This document shows positions 9,562-18,713 of a stretch of 64,000 bases of DNA, one piece after another (positions within the stretch are counted from its first letter, which is position 1; each line of letters begins with the position of its first letter). Location of the stretch: positions 5,463,501 to 5,527,500 of the forward strand of contig NZ_CP138214.1 in assembly GCF_034043515.1 (NCBI RefSeq), written 5' to 3'. The DNA comes from Pseudomonas sp. MUP55 (GTDB taxonomy: Bacteria > Pseudomonadota > Gammaproteobacteria > Pseudomonadales > Pseudomonadaceae). The notes beneath the pieces were generated by a model. It was given only the letters and a program-made list of their open reading frames with translations, searched no databases and was not told the origin of the DNA. The position numbers and the translations under genes are program-made.

Positions 9562-10740
9562 TTGCGCTCGACCGAAGTTGTGATCATTGGCGCTGGCGCC
9601 GCGGGCCTGATGTGTGCACTCACCGCCGCCGGGCGCGGGCGCGAGGTGATGCTGATCGACCATGCGAACAAGGCCGGCAAAAAGATCCTGATGTCCGGTG
9701 GCGGGCGCTGCAACTTCACCAATATGTACACCGAGCCGGCCAACTTCCTTTCGCACAACGCGCACTTCTGCAAGTCCGCCCTGGCGCGCTACACCCAGTG
9801 GGATTTCATCGGGCTGGTGGCCAAGCACGGCGTGCCGTACCACGAAAAGAAACTTGGCCAGTTGTTCTGCGATAACAAGTCCAGCGACATCCTCGGCATG
9901 CTGCTCGACGAGTGCATCCAGACCGGTGTGAGCCTGCACCTGGACACCTCCATCCAGGCAATCGCCAAACACGACGGCGGCTATCAGTTGCAGACCACCC
10001 TGGGTGAACTGCGCTGCGAGTCCCTGGTGATTGCCACGGGCGGCTTGTCGATCCCGACCCTGGGCGCCACCGGTTTCGGTTATCAGGTGGCCAGGCAATT
10101 CGGCCATGAACTGCTGCCGACCCGCGCGGGCCTGGTGCCGTTCACCATCACCGATCAGCTCAAGGACGTGTGCAGCGAGCTGTCCGGCACCTCGGTGGAT
10201 TGCCTGGTCAGCTGCAACGGCCAGAGCTTTCGCGAGAACATCCTGTTTACCCATCGCGGCCTGAGCGGGCCGGCGATCCTGCAGATTTCCTCCTACTGGG
10301 AATCCGGCGACACGCTGGAAATCAACCTGCTGCCCGACCACGACGCCCACACCTGGCTGCAACAGCAACAGGCCGAGCGCCCCAACAGCGAGCTGAAAAC
10401 CTTGCTGGGCGAAATCTTTACCAAGAAGATGGCCAACCTGCTGGCGGACACCTGGTTTGCGTCCAAGCCGATGAAGCAGTACACCCACGCCGAAATCGCC
10501 GACATCGCACAGAAACTCGGCAGCTGGCAACTGGTGCCGGCGGGCACGGAGGGCTATCGCACCGCCGAGGTGACCCTGGGCGGGGTGGATACGCGCGAAG
10601 TGTCTTCCAAGACCATGGAGTCGCTGAAAAGCCCAGGGTTGTACTTTATCGGTGAAGTGCTGGATGTGACCGGGCACTTGGGTGGGTTCAACTTCCAGTG
10701 GGCCTGGGCGTCAGGCTACGCCGCGGCACAGTACGTCTGA
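9562..10740 (+). CDS. NAD(P)/FAD-dependent oxidoreductase, HI0933/YhiN family
   Basis: 392-residue flavoprotein of the HI0933/YhiN group. The N-terminal FAD-binding motif VVIIGAGAAGLMCAL starts at residue 5, the family signature GKKILMSGGGRCNFTN follows at about residue 39, and a C-terminal FAD-binding segment LYFIGEVLDVTGHLGGFN is present. The cellular reaction is not established for this family. The start is a TTG at 9562: AGGA at 9551-9554 is 7 bases upstream, and an alternative TTG at 9544 lacks a binding site. Single gene between REP doublets. Confidence 0.85.
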   Translation: MRSTEVVIIGAGAAGLMCALTAAGRGREVMLIDHANKAGKKILMSGGGRCNFTNMYTEPANFLSHNAHFCKSALARYTQWDFIGLVAKHGVPYHEKKLGQLFCDNKSSDILGMLLDECIQTGVSLHLDTSIQAIAKHDGGYQLQTTLGELRCESLVIATGGLSIPTLGATGFGYQVARQFGHELLPTRAGLVPFTITDQLKDVCSELSGTSVDCLVSCNGQSFRENILFTHRGLSGPAILQISSYWESGDTLEINLLPDHDAHTWLQQQQAERPNSELKTLLGEIFTKKMANLLADTWFASKPMKQYTHAEIADIAQKLGSWQLVPAGTEGYRTAEVTLGGVDTREVSSKTMESLKSPGLYFIGEVLDVTGHLGGFNFQWAWASGYAAAQYV

Positions 10741-10760
10741 CCCAAGAATGTACTCGGTCA

Positions 10761-10854
10761 AATGTGGGAGGGGGCTTGCCCCCGATAGCGGTGGACCAGT
10801 CAACTCATCGGGTGACTGACACACCGCCATCGGGGGCAAGCCCCCTCCCACATT
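10761..10854. repeat. REP doublet (REPIN-like)
   Basis: Full inverted GTGGGAGGGGGCTTGCCCCC pair between the FAD-protein and FUSC-family genes; about 110 bases remain after it for the promoter of the following gene. Confidence 0.9.
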
Positions 10855-10967
10855 CTATTGCGCAGTCAGCCAGGGAAATATTTTGCGCATCGATGTGATC
10901 ACCACCCTTGCCGTGGCGTCCTTGATAGCTCAATTTAGCGACACCGTCCCGGAAGACTCCAGACTTC

Positions 10968-13151
10968 ATGTCATCGACCTCGTTCAAGCAGTCCCTGCGA
11001 CGCCTGTGGGCACTGGATAAATTCAGCTACAGCATTCGGGTATTCATCGCCCTTACCGGCAGCATGGCGTTGTGCTGGTATCAGGATGAAATGACGTTGT
11101 TGATTCCGCTGTTCCTGGGGATTATCGCCAGCGCCCTGGCCGAGACCGATGACAGTTGGCAAGGCCGTCTCAACGCCCTGGCGGTGACGCTGGTGTGCTT
11201 CAGCATTGCCGCGCTGTCAGTGGAGCTGCTGTTCCCTTACCCCTGGATTTTCGCGGTCTCCCTGGCCCTGGCCACGTTCGGCCTGACCATGCTCGGCGCG
11301 CTGGGCGAACGCTATGGCGCGATTGCCTCGGCCACCTTGATCCTGTCGGTCTATACCATGATCGGCGTGGACCAGCGCGGCGGTGCCGTGAGTGATTTCT
11401 GGCACGAACCGCTGCTGCTGGTGGCGGGCGCGGCGTGGTACGGCGTGCTGTCGGTGCTGTGGCAGGCGCTGTTTTCCAACCAGCCGGTGCAACAGAGCCT
11501 GGCGCGCTTGTTCCGCGAGCTGGGACGTTATCTCAAGCTCAAGTCATCGCTGTTCGAGCCGATCCGCCAGTTGGACGTAGAAGCGCGGCGCCTGGAACTG
11601 GCCCAGCAGAACGGCCGGGTTGTCGCCGCCCTGAACGCCGCCAAGGAAATCATCCTGCATCGCGTGGGCAATGGCCGACCGGGCTCCAAGGTCAGCCGTT
11701 ACCTGAAACTGTACTTCCTGGCCCAGGACATCCACGAGCGCGCCAGTTCGTCCCACTACCCGTATAACGCCCTGGCCGAGGCCTTCTTCCACAGCGACGT
11801 GCTGTTTCGCTGCCAGCGCCTGCTGCGCCAGCAAGGCAAGGCCTGCCAGACCCTGGCCGAGTCGATCCAGCTGCGCCAGCCATTCATTTATGACGACAGC
11901 TTCGCCGAAGCCCTGGGCGACTTGAACGCTTCCCTGGAACACCTGCGTATCCAGAGCAACCCGGCCTGGCGCGGCCTGCTGCGCTCGTTGCGCGCCCTGG
12001 CCGCCAACTTGTCCACCCTCGACCGGTTGCTGGGCGACGCGAGCAACCCCGACGCCCTGGCCGACGCCACCGACAGCAACCTGCTGGACCGCGCCCCACG
12101 CAACCTCAAGGAAATGTGGACGCGCCTGCGCACCCAGCTCACGCCCACCTCGCTGCTGTTTCGCCACGCCTTGCGCCTGTCTCTGGCGCTGACCGTGGGC
12201 TACGCCACCCTGCATGCCATCCACGCTTCCCAGGGCTACTGGATCATCCTCACCACGCTCTTTGTTTGCCAACCGAACTACGGTGCGACGCGCCGCAAGC
12301 TCGGCCAGCGGATCATCGGCACCGCCATCGGCCTGACGGTGGCGTGGGCGCTATTCGATCTGTTTCCAAGCCCGGTGGTGCAGTCGATGTTCGCCATCGC
12401 CGCTGGCCTGGTGTTCTTTATCAACCGCACCACCCGCTACACCCTGGCCACGGCGGCGATCACCTTGATGGTGCTGTTCTGCTTCAACCAGGTGGGCGAT
12501 GGTTACGGGCTGTTCCTGCCACGCCTGTTCGATACCCTGCTTGGCAGCCTGATCGCGGGCCTGGCGGTGTTCCTGTTCCTGCCTGACTGGCAAGGCCGAC
12601 GCCTGAACAAAGTGCTGGCCAACACCCTGACCTGCAACAGCATCTACCTGCGCCAGATCATGCAGCAGTACGCCGCCGGCAAGAGCGACGACCTGGCCTA
12701 CCGCCTGGCCCGGCGCAATGCGCATAACGCCGACGCTGCGCTGTCCACCACCCTGGCGAATATGCTGATGGAGCCTGGGCATTTCCGTAAGGAGGCGGAT
12801 GTGGGCTTCCGGTTCCTGGTGTTGTCGCACACCCTGCTCAGCTATTTGTCGGGCCTTGGCGCGCACCGCGACACCCAGCTACCGGCCGAAGTGCGCGAGC
12901 AGTTGATTGAAGAAGCGGGCAACAGCCTGGCGGCGAGCATCGATGAAATCGCCACGGGTCTTGCCAACAAGCAGCCGATTGCGATCCAGAGTGATGACGA
13001 GGAAGCCCTGGCGGCGCAGCTTGAGCAGATGCCGGATGAGATCGATGAAGGCCAGCGGCTGGTGCAAACGCAGTTGGCGTTGATCTGTCGGCAGTTGGGG
13101 CCGTTGCGGACGTTGGCGGCGCATCTGATCAAGGATACCGGTGCGGCTTAG
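10968..13151 (+). CDS. FUSC-family inner-membrane protein (YccS/YhfK type)
   Basis: 727-residue protein with two clusters of membrane helices (about residues 20-165 and 395-540) each followed by a large cytoplasmic region, the duplicated architecture of the YccS/YhfK (FUSC, aromatic-acid exporter-like) family. The second half contains the conserved block HALRLSLALTVGYA and the signature WIILTTLFVCQPNYGATRRK (residues about 425-444). Related proteins include the AaeB efflux subunit for hydroxylated aromatic acids; the substrate here is unknown. No membrane-fusion partner gene is adjacent, which argues against a tripartite AaeAB-like pump. Confidence 0.85.
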   Translation: MSSTSFKQSLRRLWALDKFSYSIRVFIALTGSMALCWYQDEMTLLIPLFLGIIASALAETDDSWQGRLNALAVTLVCFSIAALSVELLFPYPWIFAVSLALATFGLTMLGALGERYGAIASATLILSVYTMIGVDQRGGAVSDFWHEPLLLVAGAAWYGVLSVLWQALFSNQPVQQSLARLFRELGRYLKLKSSLFEPIRQLDVEARRLELAQQNGRVVAALNAAKEIILHRVGNGRPGSKVSRYLKLYFLAQDIHERASSSHYPYNALAEAFFHSDVLFRCQRLLRQQGKACQTLAESIQLRQPFIYDDSFAEALGDLNASLEHLRIQSNPAWRGLLRSLRALAANLSTLDRLLGDASNPDALADATDSNLLDRAPRNLKEMWTRLRTQLTPTSLLFRHALRLSLALTVGYATLHAIHASQGYWIILTTLFVCQPNYGATRRKLGQRIIGTAIGLTVAWALFDLFPSPVVQSMFAIAAGLVFFINRTTRYTLATAAITLMVLFCFNQVGDGYGLFLPRLFDTLLGSLIAGLAVFLFLPDWQGRRLNKVLANTLTCNSIYLRQIMQQYAAGKSDDLAYRLARRNAHNADAALSTTLANMLMEPGHFRKEADVGFRFLVLSHTLLSYLSGLGAHRDTQLPAEVREQLIEEAGNSLAASIDEIATGLANKQPIAIQSDDEEALAAQLEQMPDEIDEGQRLVQTQLALICRQLGPLRTLAAHLIKDTGAA

Positions 13152-13152
13152 G

Positions 13153-13219
13153 CCGCTATCGGGGCAAGCCCCCTCCCACATTGATCGCATTCCAATGTGG
13201 GAGGGGGCTTGCCCCCGAT
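13153..13219. repeat. Compact REP doublet
   Basis: Two inverted REP ends separated by only about 20 bases, between two convergent genes (stop codons at 13151 and 13235). The short spacing gives a near-perfect hairpin able to serve as a bidirectional transcript end. Confidence 0.85.
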
Positions 13220-13234
13220 TGGCCCACAAGAGCG

Positions 13235-13972
13235 CTACATCCCATGCGCCTTGAGCAATTTCGCATAACTGCCATCGGCCTTCATCAAGGCGATCTCCCG
13301 ATCAAAGTCGGCAACGATCTGCGCATGTTCGGGGTTTTTCAGGCTGACCAGGATATGCAGGCTGTTCTCGCTCAGCGGCTTGCCCAGGAACTCCACGGCA
13401 TTGCGCACCCTGGGCGACTCCCGCGCCAGGTAATAGCGCGCCACGTATTCATCCTCCAGCGTCAGCCGCACGCGCTTGGCTACCAGCATACGCACGGCCA
13501 TGGCGAAGTTATGCACCGGGACTTTCTGTAACTGCGCATCCTGGTCGAACGCCGTGGAATAGGCATAACCGCGCACCACGGCGATGCTTTCATCCTGCAG
13601 CTGTTCCAGCGCCTGAAAATCGATAGCGTCATCGCGACGCTTGATAAAGCGCACACGGTTGACCAAATACTGCGCGGAAAACTGGCCCAGCTGTGTGCGC
13701 GCTTCGTCGTACCAGGCGTTGACCAGCACGTCGTAGTGCCCGTCCCCCACGCCCTTCAGCGCACGCGCCCAAGGCACTTGCTCAAAATCGCTGGCGTACC
13801 CCGCCCGAGCCAGCGCGGTGCTGACGATATCCGTAGCCAGGCCGCCGTTGACCAAGGTGACATCGGTAAACGGTGGCCAGCCATCCGCGACCAGACGCAA
13901 ACGCTGCGCCCATACCGGTTGAGCCAGCAACAACACTGCGATCAAAGCAACGGCACGAGCATATCGCGGCAT
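13235..13972 (-). CDS. Periplasmic solute-binding protein, SBP_bac_3 family (orphan)
   Basis: 245-residue extracellular solute-binding family 3 protein. Residues 1-22 form a signal peptide ending in QPVWA, and the mature N-terminus (LRLVADGWPPFTD) shows the family's opening strand, followed by DILVNAW-type and YARY-type segments. There are no permease or ATPase genes beside it, so it is an orphan binder, perhaps feeding another transporter or a sensor. The start at 13972 was chosen over an upstream in-frame ATG at 14068 because it places the signal peptide at the N-terminus. Ligand unknown, amino acid-like by family. Confidence 0.8.
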   Translation of the reverse strand: MPRYARAVALIAVLLLAQPVWAQRLRLVADGWPPFTDVTLVNGGLATDIVSTALARAGYASDFEQVPWARALKGVGDGHYDVLVNAWYDEARTQLGQFSAQYLVNRVRFIKRRDDAIDFQALEQLQDESIAVVRGYAYSTAFDQDAQLQKVPVHNFAMAVRMLVAKRVRLTLEDEYVARYYLARESPRVRNAVEFLGKPLSENSLHILVSLKNPEHAQIVADFDREIALMKADGSYAKLLKAHGM

Positions 13973-14170
13973 GCTTAAAGTCCTTGGCGGCAGGCGATGG
14001 CCTGATAACAGTAGCTCATCAATGAGCCTGCATTGTTTATTACACAAAGAAGTCAGGCGCGCATGCACTCAATGATGGCAAATTGACGCCATTCACAAAA
14101 TCGCCGGTTTTAGACAGCAACGCCCGTCGCGCTTACTATCCCAGCCAAGCCTTAAACAAGAGCGCACATC

Positions 14171-14623
14171 ATGACGGTTGATTGGGTCTGCAAACACCAC
14201 GACGATCTGGGCAAGGACCAGCTCTACGCCATCCTGCGCCTGCGCGGCGAGGTGTTCGTCGTTGAACAGAAATGCGTTTATCAGGACATTGACGGGCAAG
14301 ACCTGTCAGGCGATACCCACCACTTGATGGCCTGGAAAGACAATGAACTGGTGGCTTACCTGCGCCTGCTGGACCCGGAGTCACAGGGCGGCGACGTCGT
14401 GATCGGCCGGGTGATCGTCGCGCCATCGGCGCGCGGCACCGGCTTGGGACACCTGATGATGGAAGAGACCCTCAGGCAGATCGAGAAGATCTGGCCCGAC
14501 ACACCGATTTTTCTGTCGGCCCAGGCGCACTTGCAGGGATATTACGGGCGGTATGGGTTTGTAGTGGCGGGAGAGGAATACCTGGAAGACGACATTCCGC
14601 ATATTGGTATGCGGCGGGCTTGA
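14171..14623 (+). CDS. elaA: GNAT acetyltransferase ElaA
   Basis: 150-residue GNAT-family N-acetyltransferase matching E. coli ElaA along its length: YAILRLRGEVFVVEQKC, YQDIDGQDLSGDTHH, the acetyl-CoA-binding segment VIVAPSARGTGLGHLM (residues about 78-93) and the C-terminal FLSAQAHLQGYYGRYGF and IPHIGM blocks. The substrate is not established. Encoded alone, ending at a REP doublet that separates it from the convergent gene pair downstream. Confidence 0.9.
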   Translation: MTVDWVCKHHDDLGKDQLYAILRLRGEVFVVEQKCVYQDIDGQDLSGDTHHLMAWKDNELVAYLRLLDPESQGGDVVIGRVIVAPSARGTGLGHLMMEETLRQIEKIWPDTPIFLSAQAHLQGYYGRYGFVVAGEEYLEDDIPHIGMRRA

Positions 14624-14628
14624 GGGCC

Positions 14629-14694
14629 TCATCGGGAGCAAGCCCCCTCCCACATGTTTCACAGATCAAATGTGGGAGGGGGCTTGCCCCCGAT
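14629..14694. repeat. Compact REP doublet
   Basis: Two inverted REP ends with about 20 bases between them, located between the convergent elaA (+) and winged-helix (-) genes; a probable bidirectional transcript end. Confidence 0.85.
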
Positions 14695-14719
14695 GGCGCC
14701 AGTCCAGCCAGCCCCTGCC

Positions 14720-15016
14720 TCAGGGATAACCCAACACCTGCTTGATCGCCGCAAGATTTGCTTCGATCCACCGCCGGTCAATCGCGCCCCAATCACGAAT
14801 CCGATAATGCCCGGCATGGTTGCGCGCACCGTCTTGCTGCTCGAACTCACACAAGATATCCAGGTCGGCCAATGCCGCAATGGTGTCCTGCGCCGTGCGC
14901 CGGGGCATGCCGGTGGCATCGGTCAACGCCGGGACGCTGCTGGCCAGCCCGCTGTCGATCAAGTACGCCACATACAGGCGGCGGTAAAAGCTGCTCTTGG
15001 TTTTGCTCACATCCAT
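14720..15016 (-). CDS. Small winged helix-turn-helix protein
   Basis: 98-residue protein in which LTDATGMPRRTAQDTIAALADLDI (residues about 34-57; core GMPRRTAQDTIAAL) looks like a recognition helix-turn-helix, followed by a short beta-wing (FEQQDGARNHAGHYRI). It has no extra sensor domain. The ATG at 15016 has AAGGCG seven bases upstream and is preferred to a TTG at 15022. It starts 17 bases after the metallopeptidase gene, so the two form an operon conserved in function-neutral terms only; whether it binds DNA, and where, is not known. Confidence 0.7.
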   Translation of the reverse strand: MDVSKTKSSFYRRLYVAYLIDSGLASSVPALTDATGMPRRTAQDTIAALADLDILCEFEQQDGARNHAGHYRIRDWGAIDRRWIEANLAAIKQVLGYP

Positions 15017-15033
15017 GGTCAATCGCCTTGTGA

Positions 15034-15534
15034 TTAGGGCTTGCCCTGCAAATCGCGCCAGGTGAGGTACACCCGCAGGTCGAATTCCACCTGATGGTAG
15101 CCCGGCATCATGTGTTCGCAGAGTTTATAGAACGCCTTGTTGTGGTCCGATTCCTTGAAGTGCGCCAGCTCGTGCACCACGATCATGCGCAAAAACTCCG
15201 GGGCGGCTTCCTTGAACAGCGCGGCGATGCGGATCTCTTTCTTGGACTTGAGATTGCCGCCCTGCACCCGCGAAATCGTGGTGTGCAAACCCAGCGCGCG
15301 GTGGGTCAGGTCCAGGCGGTTATCGAACAGCACCTTGTCGATCGACGGCGCATTGCGCAGGTGCTCCTGCTTCAGGGCCAGGGCGTAGCTGTACAGCGCC
15401 TTGTCGCTCTGCACGGCGTGCCGTTCGGGATAGCGCTGCTCCAGGTAGGCGCCCAACTGGTCCTTGGCGATCAGTTGGCGCACTTGCTCCTGAAGCGCAG
15501 CGGGATAAGCCTGGAGGTATTTCAACGCGGTCAT
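15034..15534 (-). CDS. YgjP-like zinc metallopeptidase (M48/DUF45 type)
   Basis: 166-residue protein with the zinc motif HELAHFKESDH (HExxH plus a downstream His; about residues 118-128), followed by FYKLCEHMMPGY, which is the YgjP/DUF45 gluzincin-like arrangement. There is no signal peptide or membrane segment, so it is probably cytoplasmic. Its ATG at 15534 is the only good start. It is the first gene of a two-gene unit with the winged-helix protein. Confidence 0.8.
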   Translation of the reverse strand: MTALKYLQAYPAALQEQVRQLIAKDQLGAYLEQRYPERHAVQSDKALYSYALALKQEHLRNAPSIDKVLFDNRLDLTHRALGLHTTISRVQGGNLKSKKEIRIAALFKEAAPEFLRMIVVHELAHFKESDHNKAFYKLCEHMMPGYHQVEFDLRVYLTWRDLQGKP

Positions 15535-15576
15535 GGGATCTGCAACGTGGCTCGAACGGGCGCCAGTGTAGCGAAT

Positions 15577-17679
15577 TCACAGCGCGTGAGGGTGCGACCA
15601 ACCGACCACGTCCTCGGCCATCAGCGGTGCCGCCGCCCAGGCGCCCTGGATAAACGCGCAACCATTGGCCTTGAGCCACTGCGCCTGTTCAAAGGTTTGC
15701 ACGCCCTCCGCGATCACCAGCACACCAAAATGCCCGCACAGTTCGATGATGCTGCGTGCCATCGCGGCATCCCGTGGCGAGCCTGGCAGGCGGGCCACCA
15801 ACTGTGGATCAAGCTTGAGCGTGTCGAACGCCAGGTCGCGCAAATGGGCAAGGGAACAGCGACCGCAGCCAAAGTCATCCAGGGCGATACGTACTCCAAG
15901 TTCGCGCAGCAGCTTCAGTTGCTTGACCGATTCCTCAAGATTGCTCATCAGGCAATCTTCACCGATTTCCACTTCCAATTGCCGCCCCTGCAACCCGTGT
16001 CGTTCGAGTACTTCGCGCAGTTGGCTGGCCAGGTTAGGCATATTGAACTGGCTGCTGCTCAGGCTCACGCTCAGCACCAGCTCGTCATCGAAAGCCGCCT
16101 GCCAGGCCTGGCGCTGGGCAGCGACCTGCTGATAAATCCAGGAGCTTAACTGGTTGATCAACCGTGCCTCTTCCAGCAACGGCAGAAACAAACCCGGCGG
16201 CACGTCGCCAACGCTCGGATGCTGCCAGCGCAGCAGCGCCTCGACGCCGCGCAGGCGCCCGTCCTCCAGTGACACCTGAGGCTGGTACACCAGGGTGAAC
16301 TCCTTGTTCTGAATCGCGCTGCGCACGCTGTCTTCCAGCATCAGGCGTGAGCGGGCGCGACCGTTCATTTCCTGGTCGTAATAGCGATACTGCTGACGGC
16401 CAGCGCGCTTGGCTTCGTACATGGCGATGTCCGCCGCGCGTAGCAGGCCGTTGAGGTCCGAGCCGCAGTCCGGGAAGGTCGCAATACCGATGCTGGCCCC
16501 CAGCATCACCTCCAAACCGTCGACCTGCTGGCACACAGACACCCGTTCGATCAGTTTTTCCGCGATCTTCGCCGCCTGCTCCGGAAACTCCAGCTCCAGC
16601 AAAGCGGTGAATTCATCCCCGCCCATGCGCCCCAGCACGTCGTACGAACGCAAACACGCCTGCATCTGCTCAGACACCCAGCGCAGCACGCGATCACCGG
16701 CGTCGTGGCCCAAGGTGTCGTTGACGCGCTTGAAGCCATCCAGATCCAGGTACAGCAACACCAGCGACTGCTCATTACGCTCGCTGCGCAACAACATGTT
16801 CTCCACGGTCTGGTGGAAGCCGCGGCGATTCAGCAGCCCAGTCAACGGATCGGTCACCGCCTGGAACTCCAGCTGCTGGTGCAAATGACGCACCTCGGAC
16901 ATGTCCAGCACCGTCACCACCATCGCCTTCTGCTCGGCCGGCAGGGGCGCGCAGGACAACGCCACCGGCACCTGCTGACCGCGACTGGTGCGCAAAATGG
17001 CGTCGTGCAAACGCCATGTTTCACCCTTGCGATAGGCCTCATACATCGGGAATCCCAACCAGGCCGGCACATGGGGTTTTTGCAGGAAGCTCAGGAAACT
17101 CTCGCCTTGCAGCTCCGCCATCGTGGCATTGAGCAGCCTTGAAATAGCCGGGTTGGCGTACTCAATCACGCTGCCCTCGCCCACCACCAGAATGCCTTCG
17201 GCCGCGTTGTCCAACACCGACGCATTGAAGGCCCGGGCGAGCTCCAGGTCATGGCTCAGCCGCTGCAGGGCGCGGCGATTACGCTGGTGCTCCAGCAGCG
17301 CCTGCACTTTGGGCCTGAGGATATGCGGATCGAAGGGCTTGAACAGATAGTCGATGGCACCGCTGGCATAGCCTTTGAGCACCGCGTCGGACGACTGCGC
17401 ATCGGCCGTGAGAAAAATGATCGGCGTCATGCTCGTACGCTGGCTCCCGCGCATCAGGCGTGCCACCTCGAAGCCATCCATACCGGGCATTCGCACGTCC
17501 AGCAACACCAGGTCGACGTCGTGAACCAGCAACAGTTCCAGGGCTTCCAGGCCGGAAGCGGCGGTGATGACGCGCCAGTCTTCGCACTGCAACACTGCAC
17601 ACAGGCTGACGAGGTTTTCCGGGTAGTCGTCGACCACCAGGAGAACTGAACCGTCGCCGAGGTTTTGAGCGCAATCCAT
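15577..17679 (-). CDS. Response regulator with PAS, GGDEF and EAL domains
   Basis: 700-residue cyclic-di-GMP signalling protein. The N-terminal receiver domain has the acidic pair Asp17/Asp18, phospho-acceptor Asp61 (LLDVRMPGMDG) and Lys114. A PAS domain spans about 150-265. The GGDEF domain has an intact GGDEF at 353-357 and an upstream RxxD inhibitory site (RSYD, 344-347), so diguanylate cyclase activity with product inhibition is expected. The EAL domain keeps EAL at 480-482, Glu571/Glu574, DDFG 601-604, Lys622 and Glu658, but the metal-binding Asn of the usual VNLS segment is Ser539. The partner histidine kinase is not encoded nearby. Confidence 0.92.
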   Translation of the reverse strand: MDCAQNLGDGSVLLVVDDYPENLVSLCAVLQCEDWRVITAASGLEALELLLVHDVDLVLLDVRMPGMDGFEVARLMRGSQRTSMTPIIFLTADAQSSDAVLKGYASGAIDYLFKPFDPHILRPKVQALLEHQRNRRALQRLSHDLELARAFNASVLDNAAEGILVVGEGSVIEYANPAISRLLNATMAELQGESFLSFLQKPHVPAWLGFPMYEAYRKGETWRLHDAILRTSRGQQVPVALSCAPLPAEQKAMVVTVLDMSEVRHLHQQLEFQAVTDPLTGLLNRRGFHQTVENMLLRSERNEQSLVLLYLDLDGFKRVNDTLGHDAGDRVLRWVSEQMQACLRSYDVLGRMGGDEFTALLELEFPEQAAKIAEKLIERVSVCQQVDGLEVMLGASIGIATFPDCGSDLNGLLRAADIAMYEAKRAGRQQYRYYDQEMNGRARSRLMLEDSVRSAIQNKEFTLVYQPQVSLEDGRLRGVEALLRWQHPSVGDVPPGLFLPLLEEARLINQLSSWIYQQVAAQRQAWQAAFDDELVLSVSLSSSQFNMPNLASQLREVLERHGLQGRQLEVEIGEDCLMSNLEESVKQLKLLRELGVRIALDDFGCGRCSLAHLRDLAFDTLKLDPQLVARLPGSPRDAAMARSIIELCGHFGVLVIAEGVQTFEQAQWLKANGCAFIQGAWAAAPLMAEDVVGWSHPHAL

Positions 17680-17898
17680 GCTACGTCTCTTCCTTAAGGA
17701 ACTGCACCGGTCACTTCGGGTACTTAAAACCGGACAAATAATGAGGCCTCACTCTAGCCCCGGTTATAAAAAAGCAGAAGTAACCTCGATGCCATCATTG
17801 CGCCAAAGCCTGGGAAGCCGACTAACGGTAAGGCTCCACAGCCCACGCCCCACGGGCAATATGGCTTTTTGGCATTCTTCTGACGCCAATAAATTGCC

Positions 17899-17936
17899 AA
17901 CCAATATTTAACAATTTGGTTAACACCACCTATAAA
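17899..17936 (+). promoter_or_regulatory. Possible promoter with inverted repeat for the alginate lyase gene
   Basis: In the 312-base gap before the lyase gene, arms AACCAA (17899-17904) and TTGGTT (17916-17921) bracket a TTTAAC (17907-17912), with TATAAA at 17931-17936 at an 18-base spacing. This could be a promoter with an overlapping operator. The gap otherwise shows only AT-rich non-coding sequence. Confidence 0.35.
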
Positions 17937-17991
17937 GAACCTGTGCAGCCCTCGGGCTAAAGCTTTCACCCCTCGCCATAAGGCCAACACC

Positions 17992-18657
17992 ATGATCGAC
18001 CTTTCCACCTGGAACCTGAGCATTCCGGTCGGCTCCCCGCCCACGACCATCGAAACCCCCAAGCTGCTCAGCGGCTTCAATGACCAGTATTTCCAGGCCG
18101 AAGGCAGCGATGTGCAGTTCTGGACACCCGTGACAGGCACCCGCACCGAAAACGCCATCTACCCGCGCAGCGAATTGCGCGAAACTTACGCCGACGGACG
18201 CCTGCGCAACTGGACCTACCCCGAAGCCGACAACTTCCTGCGCGCCACCTTGACGGTCCACCAAGTGCCCTCCAGCGGCAAGATCGTGATCGGCCAGATC
18301 CACGCCTACGACAGCCAGAAACCGCTGATCAAGCTGGAATACCAATTCAAGGAGAAAACCCAGACCGGCAACATCGTCGCCAAAGTACGCATGCGCCCGG
18401 ACGAATCCGAGAGCCAGGTGATCACCGTCGCCTCCAACGTGCCGCTGGAGAAGAGCTTCACCTATGTGATCAACCTCAACAAAGCCGGGCTACTGAACGT
18501 GTATGCCGCAGACCGAGAGTGGAACGAACGCATTGGCGCGGCATGGGCCGACAAGCCGCTGTATTTCAAGGCGGGGGTGTATGTGCAGGACAACAGCGGG
18601 GATAGCAAGGAAGGCGCACGGGTGACGTTTGCGAAGCTGGATATTGATCACGAGTGA
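17992..18657 (+). CDS. Polysaccharide lyase family 7 alginate lyase
   Basis: 221-residue PL7 lyase, which cleaves alginate by beta-elimination. All three family signatures are present: RSELR at residues 59-63 (substrate-binding Arg), QIH at 102-104 (catalytic His and neutralising Gln) and YFKAGVYVQ at 191-199 (catalytic Tyr). The protein begins directly with the jelly-roll fold and has no visible signal peptide or carbohydrate-binding module, so it is either cytoplasmic, released by lysis, or exported by an unrecognised route. The ATG at 17992 is preceded by AAGGCC. A diverged second copy of its last 14 codons lies at 19641-19686. Confidence 0.88.
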   Translation: MIDLSTWNLSIPVGSPPTTIETPKLLSGFNDQYFQAEGSDVQFWTPVTGTRTENAIYPRSELRETYADGRLRNWTYPEADNFLRATLTVHQVPSSGKIVIGQIHAYDSQKPLIKLEYQFKEKTQTGNIVAKVRMRPDESESQVITVASNVPLEKSFTYVINLNKAGLLNVYAADREWNERIGAAWADKPLYFKAGVYVQDNSGDSKEGARVTFAKLDIDHE

Positions 18658-18679
18658 CCTACCCAGAAAGTAACGAAAA

Positions 18680-18704
18680 GCCCCGGCAACCCGGGGCCTC
18701 TTGG
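18680..18704. terminator. Bidirectional terminator
   Basis: Stem GCCCCGG (18680-18686) / CCGGGGC (18691-18697) with a 4-base loop. It has a short T-rich tail on + and TTTT on -, and lies between the convergent lyase and small secreted-protein genes. Confidence 0.7.
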
Positions 18705-18713
18705 CTGATTATT

